Shown one piece after another: positions 26,401 through 38,872 of a DNA stretch of 64,000 nucleotides; position 1 is the stretch's first letter, and every line of letters starts with the position of its first letter. Both the position numbers and the translations under genes were made by a program. Source of the DNA: Thunnus maccoyii (Eukaryota > Chordata > Actinopteri > Scombriformes > Scombridae); assembly GCF_910596095.1 (NCBI RefSeq), contig NC_056551.1, forward strand, positions 10,805,501-10,869,500, in the 5' to 3' direction. The notes beneath the pieces were generated by a model. It saw only the letters and a program-made list of their open reading frames with translations. It had not been told where the DNA came from and made no database searches.

Positions 26401-27637
26401 GGAGAAAGAGGATACAGACAAAGACAAAAAGGAAGATAGCGAAAAAGATGAGAAGAAAGTAACAGATGAGAAAGTGGACGACAAATCAGAAGAAGTTGTA
26501 GCTAAGACAGAGGCTCCCAAAACAGAAGCTGCAAAGCCTGAGGCCAAGAAGGAAGAGGCTGCCAAAACAGAGGCATCAAAACCTGAATCTCCCAAGTCTG
26601 AATCCCCAAAGCTGGGCTCCCCCAAGTCTGAATCCCCAAAGCTTGGCTCCCCCAAGTCTGAATCCCCTAAACCTCAGTCTCCTAAATCTGAATCTCCCAG
26701 ACCCGCATCTCCCAAGTCTGAATCCCCTAAACCTCAGTCTCCTAAATCTGAATCTCCCAGGCCTGCATCTCCCAAGTCTGAATCCCCTAAACCTCAGTCT
26801 CCTAAATCTGAATCCCCCAGGCCAGCATCTCCCAAGTCTGAATCCCCTAAACCTCAGTCTCCCAAATCTGAATCTCCCAGGCCCGCATCTCCCAAGTCTG
26901 AATCCCCTAAACCTCAGTCTCCCAAATCTGAATCTCCCAGGCCCGCATCTCCCAAGTCTGAATCCCCTAAACCCCATTCTCCTAAATCTGAATCTCCCAG
27001 GCCCGCATCTCCCAAGTCTGAATCCCCTAAACCCCAGTCTCCTAAATCTGAATCTCCCAGGCCTGCATCTCCCAAGTCTTTGTCACCTAAACCTCAGTCT
27101 CCTAAATCTGAATCTCCAAAGCTTGCATCTCCTAAATCCGAGTCCCCCAAGGCTGGATCCCCAAAACCTAGCTCTCCAAAAGCCGAGTCCCCTAAGTCAG
27201 AATCCCCTAAACCCGAATCTCCAAAAGCTGAATCCCCAAAGACTGAGACCGCCAAGCCCGAGGCTCCTAAAGCTGCTGAGGAGAAAAAGAGCGACTCAAC
27301 AGAAGACAAGAAGGTTGAAAAGATAGATGTTGCCATGAATGGCGACATAGACAAGAGCAGCCCAGAGGAGAAGGAGAAGGACGAGGACAAAGACGTGATC
27401 GCTAACGGCGTAGATGAGAGCCCCGTCAAGGAGGACGGCAGCCAGAAAGTGGTGATCACCAAAACTGTGGAGACAATCACCACCGGAGAAGACGGATCCA
27501 AGCACGTCACCAAGTCCGTCACTGTGACCGAAACAGTGCAGGAGGTGGAGGAGACGCTGCAGGAGAAGATGGTCTCCACCAAGAAGCTGGAGAAGCACTC
27601 CACCCAGTCCATCAAGCAGGTGACTGAGAGCGACTGA
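23500..27637 (+). CDS. nefm: Neurofilament medium polypeptide (NF-M), three coding exons
   Basis: Type IV intermediate-filament protein of neurons; it co-assembles with NF-L to build the axonal cytoskeleton. Exons: 23500-24558, 25437-25561, 25693-27637; all junctions are GT/AG and the joined frame is 1043 codons (1042 aa plus stop). Residues 1-92 are a Ser/Arg-rich head with the NF-M word [11 protein letters not shown]. The coiled-coil rod begins at [13 protein letters not shown] (residue 93) and closes with the helix-termination motif around residues 376-402 ([20 protein letters not shown]). [15 protein letters not shown] follows. The tail has a Glu-rich part (about 470-625), a Lys-Ser-Pro region (about 688-918) and a conserved NF-M end ([12 protein letters not shown] ... 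KQVTESD). Three exons is the NEFM layout. The length exceeds mammalian NF-M because of the repeat array. It faces nefl tail to tail. A TATA box and RE1 site lie upstream. Confidence 0.96.
26591..27130 (+). repeat. nefm: 60-bp tandem array coding KSP repeats in the nefm tail
   Basis: Seven near-identical 60-bp units start at 26651, 26711, 26771, 26831, 26891, 26951 and 27011. Each encodes a 20-residue unit made of two ten-residue halves, [10 protein letters not shown] and [10 protein letters not shown]. An eighth, diverged unit lies at 27071-27130. Two 30-bp half-units (26591-26650) precede the array. Unit 6 has His for Gln. The Ser of each K-S-x-S-P or K-S-P context is a possible proline-directed kinase target. 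The array also keeps other frames open, which explains large shadow frames on both strands. Confidence 0.95.
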
Positions 27638-28356
27638 GGAGAATCCTGCGAGGAGAAGAGGACATGAAGAGAAGCAATCAAACCAGAACTAAAATAACAA
27701 AGAAAATCATACAGCTAGAGCGATGTAAAAAAAAGATAACCATTCTCGACCATACGAAACAAATCATAGAGAAAAGCCAAAACTTAAATGCTAAAAACTT
27801 CAAAAATGCATGTTGAGTGAAAGCTTTAAATGGGCTTCGCTGCAGACGCGGTCAGGAGCAAGTGATCGAGACATTTTATCCTTCTTTCTGCAGATTACTG
27901 GTGAGTTCATGTGCGGGAGGGTGGGGGTCTCTGCATGCTAGCTCAGGGGAGAGGAGTACTTTCCTCTCTTATCTGTATGTATGGTAGAAATACACTATAA
28001 AATGAGTGAATATTTAAAAGGAATACATGTAATGTGGGTGGGTGAGTGAGATAAATATTATTAAAGTAGAGCAGGTTTTTTGAGTTTAAGTAAAAGGGGT
28101 TGGGGGGTGGGTGGGTTGTCTACATAGACACATGCTCTACTGAAGTAGCCTTACTTGATATGTGAAGATACCGACTGAGCCAAAAAGAAACTCAACAAAT
28201 ACACAACATACAGGAAGAAAGAGACGGGGTAGTGATAAGATGAACACATGAACATATACATCCAGTATCTGAAGCAGTTAAAGCTTAACGAACCTGAAGA
28301 AACTCTTAGCCTTAAACATGCTTTTTATCAGTGTCTGTTATGTTTACCTGAGTGCA

Positions 28357-28506
28357 AATAAAAAAAAACTGTAAATGCGCACATACATGCATTCTTGTAT
28401 GCATAGGATGGACTTGAATTTAAATACAGAAATAAATGAGGTGCTACTGTTTGCAATCCCATGACTTTAATCATCATGAATTTCCCAGCAGTATTTGCTC
28501 AATAAA
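28357..28506 (+). terminator. nefm: nefm poly(A) signals
   Basis: AATAAA occurs at 28357-28362, 28431-28436 and 28501-28506, giving possible 3' UTRs of about 0.75-0.9 kb. Which one is used cannot be told from sequence. Confidence 0.55.
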
Positions 28507-31500
28507 TGTCATAATGAATCAAAAGAATTTTTGTCTCTTCTCATCTTTTATTGTGTTCTATCAGGGTATGGTTTGCAATTGCATATACAGGTATCAAACA
28601 TTACAAAGTAGTTGCCAGTTAAGTTTGTATGTAGCTAAACATCTCAGCAGCAAAGAGCTTTACAATTGGTGTCTGGTTGTGAAAATGACATAAATTTAAA
28701 AATGTAAAATAAGATCTTATAACCTCATGTAGTTTAATTAAAATCATTTTCAGACATGTATTAAGACATTTTAAAAATACTCTGCCTCTGCTTGGAACAA
28801 ATAATGCTTGTCTGGTACAGTTTTTCCACAAAAAAACAAACAAAAAAACAAACAAAAAAACATATTAAAATCCTTTAAATGGCATCTACACATTCTTCCT
28901 CATTAAACACTCCAGAATCTATAAATACTGTTTATATTATATATATGTGTATTTCTATAATTTATCTTATATATCTATAACTATATTTAAAAGTTTAACT
29001 ACTGGACATAAGATGTTTCTTACTTTAATGTGAAGTCAATTCTCGGTGTAGTGCACTGGAGGCTTCAAGTTTCTACACTGGCTTCGAAAAAAGTTGTGAT
29101 GTTACAGATCCTGCTCATAGGCCAACCCCTTAAAATTGGATTTTCAATGAACACAGAGAAACTTTCCACTTTCAGCAGATGAATGTGACAGCCTTCTAGT
29201 GTCAAACTCTGCACATACATCATTCTGCACAGTGAAGCTCAAACATTCAACTGTAGGAACAAGAAGAAAAACTTTAAGATTTATGTGGTCAACTTTTTTA
29301 ACTAATACTTATAAATACTAATACTTTAAAAAATTACTTTGCTGACACCACTCTGTGGAGACAGCTGTTAATGAATATTAGAAATAAAAAAAACAACAAA
29401 AGTGTCCCATTAATCTCCTTTGAAAATTCTTTCAAGAAGTTCTTAAGAAATATTTAGAATATTTACCATCTAAATTATATCATACAACAGCTCTTAAACA
29501 ACAATCTTGCCAATAAAGTTATTAATAAATAGGAAGTTATCCACCATGGATGTAACTTGGATGTAACATGGATCTAATTTAATTTAGAAAGCTCCAGAAT
29601 TTCCTTCAGTTTCATTCCATTAATCATTTTTAGTGGATATGTAATGTTGGACTAACCACGGTGATAAGCTTTGATGTTTAAAAGGATGGACATGATTTAT
29701 TTCTCAGCCATCTGTTAATGTAGTGCTTAAAGATATTTCTTCCACCTTTAAATTTCATGTGCTGCTGAACTAGTTTGTCTCAAGATTTTAAATATGTGGC
29801 ATGTGTTTGTTTGCTGTCAACAGCAGAGTGATGACAGATGTTATTGCAGAGAGGCTGGGTGCAGAAATAAAACTGAAATAAAATTAATGTTTGTTTTTTT
29901 TACCCACCATGAGGACTATTTGTTTCATACCTGATAAAGAGAGGCTGCTGCTGACTGCTCACAGTTAATGCCTACTCAAGGGAGTAAAATAATAGAGCAG
30001 CTGCTGGGTGATGTCAGGTGTCAGAGGATAATGTGCATCAGTGTGAATTTGTGTGTGGATGGCTTCTTATTACATTAGTAGAGATTACAGGCTGTGAAAC
30101 AAAATGTAAACTTTAACTCCTGGTTTCTCTGTCAAAGTAGTAATGTGTTGTTGTTTCTTCATCTAAAAATGAAGGTCATTAGCAAAATCAATATGTTAAA
30201 GATCACTCAATATCAGGATATCGCCCAATTAGTTTCAGTGGGAGCTGGTTTCACATGGAATAATGAAAAACAGGAGACACGTTCACATTGGAGTGATCCT
30301 CATCATTTCTATTACAGGCGTTTGTCAGTAAAAGCATGCAAGCAACTACAGTTTCTAATGGCATACTTGTAGCTACTCTGTGTGAGAATGTAAGCCTTTA
30401 TCTTTCATTTTGCCTCAGTTTTGGTACATTAAAACCTAAGCAGAAGCTATTTTTATGTGAGCTTGGCCTCCTGATACCCAAAAGGTTGCTGGTTTGACTT
30501 CTCGTACTTGTTTTATGGTCTTAATCAAGCACACCTGGAGGATTGTGGAAGCTTCTTGGGCTGTTCTCTGTTCCACCTTTCCCTCATCCTTCATGGTACT
30601 CTTAAAGTGAGACTGTGTAACTCTTGAAAGAAGAAAACTCTTTTCTTCCTCTTAAATTCATAAGCAGTAAACCGCACTAATTGCTCAATTCAATATTCAG
30701 GAGCTTTGCTGCTACAGTGACATGTGTGGCTTATGGTGGTTAATGTTAGCAAACATACATACATACATTCATTTCATCTACATACATTTTGTCATGTAAC
30801 TGATGTTACTGAGTCATTTCACTGACTTCATGACTCTTGTTTACTTGTGCTATACTCAGGTCTCAGGGTCAAGTTTACATTATCCTGTAATTGCCACCTG
30901 TGGCAATTTAGCTAATTTTACACATGCACACTTTAATATAAAGTGACCAATAAAGTTTTAATCGAGGCCTAACGTTTGCTGAACAGTGGCCACTGTGGTC
31001 ATTAGCCGGAAGTACAGTATAACACATTTAATTTCCCCTCATTCTCCAATTTTTTTTTGAGTCAGTTAAGCTATCGTCCCAGAGAGAGTGGAATTGGCAG
31101 TAAACAACAAATATGTCCCCTGGTGAGGTTCAGAGTGTTTAATTCTTGTTTCACTTTTGTGATAAAACCATTGTAACATGCTAAAACATAGTGTAATAGT
31201 TCATTTCCTCACATTACCCACCAGCTGCAGGTTGTGCCAGACCAATTAAGGACAACCAGCCTATTAAACTGTGTAAGGGTGCATTTTATTGCTAGGAATT
31301 TGTTTGTTTTCTTTCAAAGCCAATATATTCTCACTTTAAATGCTGTAAAATAAATCTTGAAAGACAGCAGGGCTTATAATGTGATAGGCTACACAATAAA
31401 TACTGAGCTAGCAGGATATTAATGATCTGAGAGGATTGTAGTTGTGACAGGTTGACTGAGAATCAAGTGGAGTTATTATTAGTCAGACATGCAAATCCTA

Positions 31501-31610
31501 AAGACTACTGCTGTGAATCTGTGGTCTTCATCTTAGGGATCAAGTTACATCAGCACTTTTTTATGGTTTCACAAACTCAAAACAAACGACCAACATGGTT
31601 TTAAGGAGTC
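28507..31610. other. nefm-nefl convergent intergenic region
   Basis: No gene recognised; AT-rich. Apart from a tRNA-like SINE candidate near 30430-30620 and A-rich runs at 28832-28860 I see no element with clear ends. Confidence 0.5.
30430..30620 (+). repeat. tRNA-derived SINE candidate
   Basis: The stretch 'aggttgctggtttgacttct' resembles the T-arm/B-box of a tRNA (B-box at about 30491-30501). A possible A-box-like 'gtgagcttggcctcctg' lies about 35 bp upstream at normal spacing. The tRNA fold is not intact, so a decayed SINE is more likely than a tRNA gene. Confidence 0.4.
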
Positions 31611-31616
31611 TTTATT
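31611..31616 (-). terminator. nefl: nefl poly(A) signal
   Basis: AATAAA on the - strand, about 270 nt after the nefl stop codon. Confidence 0.75.
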
Positions 31617-31884
31617 TAGCCACCAGACACTCACACATTCATTTTTGCATTGAGCAATTACACATAATACATTCAAGAAGGAAGCACCAAACCTTTATGG
31701 ACTACTCTGGATATTGGCAAGCAAGCAGTTAACCTTGATTTGTTGCTGTAATTGGCTATTGGACTGTTTTCATTGAGCACCATGTCAACAAGCAGATTCG
31801 AGAGGATTGCGCTGATGCCTCTACTGGTTACTGGGTTGAGGTTTGTATGTGGACAGTCTTGACTGGTTTGCTGAGGCTACTGGC

Positions 31885-34607
31885 TTACTTTTTATCCTTT
31901 GTGTCTTCTTTGGTCTTTTCTTCTGCAGCTTCAGCTTTGGCTGCTTTTCCTTCATCTTTCTCCTTTTTGGCGTCAGCTTTGTCATCTGTTTTTGGAGCGG
32001 CTTTGTCATCTTTGTCGTCAGCTTTGTCTTCTTCCTTGGCATCGGTTTTATCGTCTGTCTCGTCACTCTTCTTTTCTTCTTCCTCCTCTTTTTTTTCTTC
32101 TTCCTCCTTGGCGTCCTCGTCTTTGTCATCAGCCTCTTCTGTTTTCTCCTCCTCTTGTGCTTCTTCTTCTTTCACTTCAGTCTCTTCTCCTTCTTCTTTG
32201 TCTTCTTTCTCCCCCTCATCTTCAGCTGCTTCTGTCACCTCTTCCTTTTGCTCCTCTTCATCACCTCCTGTATCAATAGATGGAATTTTTATTATTATCA
32301 GTCATTATGACCTGAATACTTACGGAATAAAATAAAAAAAGATGCACTAACCCTCTTCTTCTCCCTCCTTAGCCTCTTCATCTCCTTCCTTAGCCTCCTC
32401 TTCATCTTCTTTCTCTTTATCTCCCTCTTCCTCTTCTTCCTCCTCCTCCTCCTTCTTCTCCTCCGTCTCCTCTCCTGCCTCTTCTTCCTTCTCCTCTTCC
32501 TCTTCCTCCTTCACCTCCTCCTCCTCTTTCTCCTCCTCTTCCTTGGATGGAGTGGCCTCTGCTTGCTGGGCGTGGCTGGCAGAGATGATCCCCTCGGTGG
32601 TGCTGACGCTGGAGCTGAGGAGGCGTGATGTCATCAGGTAGGAGGCACCGGAGCTCAGGCTGGAGAGGACGGGCCGGGCGAAGGAGGGCGCTGACAAACT
32701 GTGGCTATAGAGAGAGGACACTCCCCCACCCATTCCCACATTGAAGCGAGACTCCTCCCCTTCCAAGAGCTTCCTGCACAGGTTGAGCAGAAGACAGGTG
32801 ATGAGTCATGCAGTAGATGGAAACTCTTTTTAAAAGCATAGTTTTTAAAATTGTCAATCAGCTTTCATTTATTTACACTCACGAAAGGGAAGCACATGTA
32901 TTCCAATTAGGCTCTAATGATGGCTTTATGCAAGAATGTGTTGAATATAAAAGTGGCCAAATGAGGCTAGATCCTGCTCTTTTTTGATACATACTTAAAC
33001 TATCCTAACAGCCTTTTCATGCATCAAAAACAATCTCACATAAAGTTTTGCCATACATTTTGCAGATATATCCACATAAAGAGAAAGATGAGAAATAGTA
33101 ATGCACTTTATAATTTTATCTCCTAACAAATATTTTCAACTGAAATAACCATGTGAATTACTTTTAAACCTATTCAAACCTGTATTTTAGAAATTAAGTA
33201 TTTATGTACTGCTTTAATATGCTAATAAAATCACAACTAACCAGAGCTGTCTTTTGATTTCTCAGCCTCCCTCTTGTTGCCACTCACCTGTATGCAGCAA
33301 TCTCGATATCCAGAGCCATCTTGACGTTCAGAAGGTCCTGGTACTCCTTCAGGTAGCGTGCCATTTCCTGTTTGGTGCCCCTCAGCTCACCCTCCAACTC
33401 TCCAATTGTGTCCTAAATAGAAAGACAAAGTCAAGAATCTTTTATAAATCACAAAGACACATCATTGTAACAGTATATAACATTCAACACGATGACATGA
33501 AAAGCTTTACTATCCCGAAATTTACATGCTAATCCTAAAAATCAAATGATCTGAACCACTGCTCACCTGCATAGCGGCTATCTCTGCACTCTGCTTCTCC
33601 TCCATCTCATGCAGCTGTTTCTCCAGGGACTCATTAAGGCCTCTGCATGCATCAATCTCCAGCAGGCGGGTCTGGAGCTGGCGTCGGTACTCTCCTGCTT
33701 CGTCCTTTGAGCTCCTCACTGCGTCGGTGTGCTGGGCCACGGTTTCAGTCATAGAACCCACTTTCCCTCTGAACCACTCTTCAGCTGCCTGCATGTTCCT
33801 TGCTGCCAGCCTCTCATACTGGGACCGGATATCCCTGAGAGCCCCAGAGAGGTCCGGAGTGGCAGCCTCGGACTCTACGGCCACCTGGACACCCAGCTGA
33901 ACTTGGGCCTGAAGCTCGGCCACTTCGCCCTCGTGAATCCTCTTGAGGAAGGCCAGCTCCTCAAGCAAGGTTTCCACACTCTTCTCCAGCTCGGCCTTAG
34001 CTAAGGCGGCCTGGTCAGCCTCACGACGGGCCTCCATCAGCCTGCTCTCAGCCTCCTCACGAGCCAGCACTTCCTCCTCATATCGACCCTGCAAGGCACT
34101 CAGGGTTTGTTCCAGTCGCTCTCTCTGTCCCAGGACAGCCTGCTGTTCGGCTCTGGCCTCATCCACAGCAGCTCTCAGGGAGCGGGCCTCTTGCTCGTAC
34201 AGGGCTCTCAGGCGGGACGGCTCAGTGTGCCTCTGCCTCAGCAGCAGTAGTTCTGCCTCCAGTGCACGGTTCTGCTGCTCTAGGTCACGCACTCGTTCTA
34301 TAAAGCCAGCAAAGCGGTCATTGAGGTCCTGCAGCTGGGAGCGCTCTTGGGTGCGTATGGTGCGGAAATCGGAGCTGATCTGGGCCGCCTGGCTGAGCTC
34401 CAGCTCCAGGGAGTGGGCTGTTGAGGAGGAGGAGAGCAGCACTCGGCCGGGAGTGGAGTACTGCAGACGAGAGGAGGACAGCGGGGAAGCATGGGAGGAG
34501 TAGACGGAATGGGTCCTCCCTCTGGTCACCACACGAGGGGGAGCCTCGACATACCAGCGTCTGTACGACGAGGTGGAGTAGTATGGGTCATATCCGATGC
34601 TACTCAT
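31885..34607 (-). CDS. nefl: Neurofilament light polypeptide (NF-L), four coding exons
   Basis: Core subunit of neuronal intermediate filaments and obligate partner of NF-M. Exons on the - strand: 34607-33567, 33412-33288, 32773-32352, 32267-31885, all with GT/AG borders; together 657 codons (656 aa plus stop). The head starts [20 protein letters not shown], close to NF-L. The rod begins at [21 protein letters not shown] (about residue 86) and ends in the conserved [19 protein letters not shown] and KLLEGEE motif across exons 2-3. The tail has [11 protein letters not shown] and then a long acidic Glu/Lys region to the C-terminal DTKDKK. A fourth exon split within the acidic tail is the NEFL layout. 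The tail is longer than in mammalian NF-L (about 543 aa in total). The last two exons are low complexity, so the exon 3/4 junction is the least certain. TATA box at 34725-34732. Confidence 0.93.
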
Positions 34608-34724
34608 GGCTGAGTGCTGGGAGGATAGGCTGCTCTCCCTCTCCTCTTTGTGTATGTGTGTGTGTGGAGGTGTATGCAGGGCTCAGGTTTAAGCCTCGAC
34701 TGCTTGCTGCTGCAGCAGCCTGTG

Positions 34725-34732
34725 CTTTTATA
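34725..34732 (-). promoter_or_regulatory. nefl: nefl TATA box
   Basis: TATAAAAG on the - strand, 118 bp before the start codon. It predicts a start of transcription near 34700 and a 5' UTR of roughly 90 nt. Confidence 0.8.
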
Positions 34733-37700
34733 GCAGGACAGTGATCTCTGACGCAAGCGCTTTCCCCAAACTCTGACAATGCAGGCTCGATAGGCTTACA
34801 CTGCATTGGCAAGAAATATAACAGAGAGGAACCATGGGAATAAGTATGAGAAGAAAATGAGTTCAAGATAGAGAGAAGAAAAGACAGGGGAGAAGAGGTT
34901 GCAAAACTACATGTTATAAGGCTAAATGCATCTATTTGACTGGTTTTGACTTTGCCATGGATGGATGGATAAAAGAGTTCAACCAAGCCATGTTTTTTTT
35001 TATAAAATCACTTGCTATAAAACATGTTCATCACTGTGTGCCCTGCACTGCAACAAAATAATTAATACATACAAAACAAGACATCTAGCACATTATCAGC
35101 TTTAAAATAGAACCTGCACCTGGACCTTGACCATGATAAAGCATGATAAATTTTGTTAGGAGTTCAATATATATTATAGAGAGCAAAAACATGGTTTAAA
35201 CATACTTGGATGTAAGCCGTGCTATTGTCACTGCAGGATAGGGGGGAGGGGGGGTGTCCTGATTTAACAGCCGTGACACAGCATCTCTCCCTCTGGTGGA
35301 GAGCAGAACTGCAGCAATGACCTCAAAAGACCTCTACTGATACATTTCAACCCAAACGAAAGGTAAAAGGGTCACATGGTGAAGACATACAATTTCAATA
35401 ACAACAATTAGTGGAAATATGATGAATGCATTTTTCAAATTTCTTGGTCCATCAATAAGTTCAGCTGTTTACTATGCAATTGGTTAATTAGTAGTGTATA
35501 TATGCAAGCTCAGTTTTTTTCTTTTTGTTAATAATGTTACTATAAATTCTCTAATTTGTCTTTTCTTTTTCTGTCTGCGCAAAAGGACTTTATGTAAAAC
35601 TGGGTCATATATCATCTGAGCTCAGCTATATAGGGTGAAACAAAAAATGGCTGGTTTGTACATGTGTTGAATCTGGCTGTAGTTTTGTGTCAGCTTTTTA
35701 TTTGTGATTAAATTTGTAAAGATAGAATTGCGATGTCTGTGCTGGTATCACTTGCCAGTGACGTTTACAGTGTTTAGTAAATGAAGGTATATAATATTGC
35801 CATCATTATTTGAGGTGAGAGGAAGCAAGCATTATGATCCCTCATCAGAATATGAGATGTTCATATTATACTTTTAATTTGTTCAAAAAACATATTCTTA
35901 ACTAAAGTACATATTTTTATCAGTGACAGAGGAGCTGATTTGCCTTTTGTAGGCTTGTACTTTAAATGCTTAAAAAGACAAACAGTCCCTCTCATCTGCA
36001 GCACAGACACTCTTGGCAGGTCAATTACACCCAGTTGCTGACATGCATTTTCTTTTCCTGTGTGACTGGTGAGGGTGTGTATATGTGCAGGTATGCAGTG
36101 GCTCAGTGAACGTTTATATTGGGAAATTCATCTTGCTTTCAAGCTGCATGCATAAATGAAATGTATTGCGGTGCTTTGCAGCAATATCTGCGTGTGTGTA
36201 TGTGTGTGTGGGGTGCAAGGTATGCAGTACTTACAAACAATGCTGCTTCCAAACAGAAGTGAGGCAGGCAGTGGGAGCTGCACGGACTCTGCTGCAGGCT
36301 GAGTCATCGTAACAGTTGTAATCACACGAACTCCCCTGTGTACACTTTTTCTCACCCTTACAGCAATCCACACCAGCATGATTTATGGCAGACATTTACA
36401 AGAACTAAGGAAATGAAACAGAATAGACCATTGACTTCTCTTCCCAAACAAATTAACTCATTTATGGTGCTGCTTTTTCCTGTTTTTCTATCTGTGATGC
36501 TACTATAAAAGCTCAGCTTTAGCCTAAGTACCAAATTATTACTGGTAACATTCCCAGCATCACGCAACTGACAAAAACAGTAACCTTGTAGTGGACAGCA
36601 TCCATATTCCAACAAATGTTCTTTTACTGTTGTGTATGTACAAGCAGACACAGCACCTGTTACATGCCTCAGCACAGATAAGCCAAGTCTGACCACAGGA
36701 CAATAAAACCCTAAGTGCCACTTTAAGCTTACATGTCGGCAGTTACAATGTTAATTTAAAATTAATGATGTAGAGGATCATTGATTCACTGGAACTGGTG
36801 CATAGTTGGTATTAAGTTGAATATCTTGCTTTCTGAGTTGTATTTATCATCTCTTTAAAGGCACAAGCTGACAGATACACAGCCAGCACTGTAAAAAACT
36901 GTATTTTCACATCCACCAAATGCAGAAAAAAATACAGCACTGACTATGATTTGTGTATCTGGAACACTAGTCCAATATTCACTCTTCATTTTAGCTCTGT
37001 CTTGGTTTCCGTCAACTACTGAAAAAATATCTTTTGCTGTTTTGCTGTTAGATGTTCAACCATAGCATGTTCAACAGCAATTCTGTAACTTTATCTGCTG
37101 TTTGGTGCTTGGCAGGTGGTGCACAGCTGTTTTTTTTGCTGTAAATGGTGAGGTGAGTCCGGACAAAAACAACAAATGTGCTGTAAACCAAAACACTCCA
37201 CAGAACTGCAGAGCTGGGTATTATTTCTTCATTATTTTGGCATTAAAAACTGCATCTTCATTTTAATTTCATTAACATCAGTTAACCATCACTATTCACC
37301 ATTCTCATCCAGTGTTTTTCCTGCACCATCATCATTGTTAGTTCCTGTTTGATTCAATACAATAACCAAACCCCTTTTCATGAACACATGATGCAGGTTG
37401 GCATCATGCCTGGAGTTCCATTAATATATTTTTGGATTATTGTATTTTTCTTTTGTCTATATATAGATCGTAATTTCATTTGGAAAGGAGACATTGACTG
37501 TAGATGACAGCTCAGCTTTGGCTCTGTGGCTTAGTTTCCAGGCTTAGTCAGCACTTTTATCTGTAAATCCTGTAAGTTTCAGAGCATTTCTGCTTCCCAA
37601 CATTCAGTTTCATCAGGGATACTGCACAATATTTAGCTTTGATTTATTTTTTTTAATCTCAGTGGTATACAATATTTTCCATAGTAGGCATTTCACAACT

Positions 37701-38872
37701 AAACATGCAACATTTTAATACTTTAACCATTAAATATAATACACTTGATCTTTTGGTTTGCAGTCAGCCCCATGCTTATACTACATGTACAACTCCTAAG
37801 ACTAATGACATCACATGACTAAAATACACCTTTTATGAGATGCAAAGCTTCCTCAGTCTAACCTGATACAGTGTAACATGCTGCATGGTGCTTTTACATG
37901 TAATAATTCGTGTAAATGATACAAGAGCAACTCCTAGAGGTGATGGACAGAAATGACACTCTTTATAAAGCCCTCTGCCTGTTGAAGATTTAACATAGAG
38001 AGTTTATCATTATTTGATAAGATATGCTGTTTTTCAATATTATTTATTTTGATTTTTTAAACTAACAAATCTTTGTACGCTTCTTTTATGCATTATGCTA
38101 TTTCTGTCTTTACCCTTATAGTGCCACCACCTGATATAAAGGGCAGATGAGGTTGTTTGGCACTGGAAACTTTTATAGGGGTGTTAATGAAGCAGGTCAG
38201 CAGGCAGGAGTATTTTTTTTAAAAAGTGATGCTTATTAACAAAAATGGCAAGACAAAAATGAATCCCGGGATTTTCAACAAAAATAACTAAAGCTGAGGC
38301 AAAACGAACAAATAAAATCTGCAGCCTCACAGCGAGCTGCCACCTACTCTCTTCCCTACTCCTTTTACCTGACCTTTTACCTTCTCAATCTCTAACCAAA
38401 ACGTACTCAGGTTACCATAGGGTGAGCTAGACTTACAATGCTTTCAAAGCATATAGAACATCACTGATGTAGAATTTCTCTGTTACTGCTGACAATCACA
38501 ACTTTCTGTGGTCACACACGCACATCCATGAGTGCACCACATTATAGAGAATGTCATTTACTACAGAGCAGTTATATCCTTCCTACCTCAATTTGACAGA
38601 GTCAAGTGACACACTGCTTAGTGGAGTTAATGATGCACACCTGTTGTCACTATCACTGATTAAGCAGACATCTGCCCTATCACAAAACTCTAAAAAAAAA
38701 AAAAAAGAAACATCATAGCAGGACTAGAGCCCTTCAACAAAATATAACACTGTGAAAGACAAATTACTCCACTGAAACTCATATTCTATTGTTTGTGTAA
38801 CATGACTGATACATTAACAGAGACATTGGACTGAAATTGGTGATTTAATACACAAAACACTACTAATGTTGG
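34733..38872. other. nefl-pgam2 intergenic region
   Basis: No gene recognised. AT-rich with short featureless open frames (for example 36128-36379 and 36358-36696, - strand). A CTCF-like word sits near 35285-35304. Confidence 0.5.

Noticed and set aside
26643..27326. 227-aa open frame on the + strand and long - strand frames (25735-26319, 26576-26977, 27094-27681) over the nefm tail
   Set aside because: They are byproducts of the repetitive, stop-poor KSP and Glu-rich coding sequence in the nefm frame.
31843..32335. 155- and 162-aa + strand frames rich in Phe/Leu or Ser
   Set aside because: Complement of the acidic nefl tail exon.
33943..34503. 186-aa + strand frame opposite nefl exon 1
   Set aside because: Shadow of the GC-rich nefl coding exon; the - strand frame has full intermediate-filament homology.
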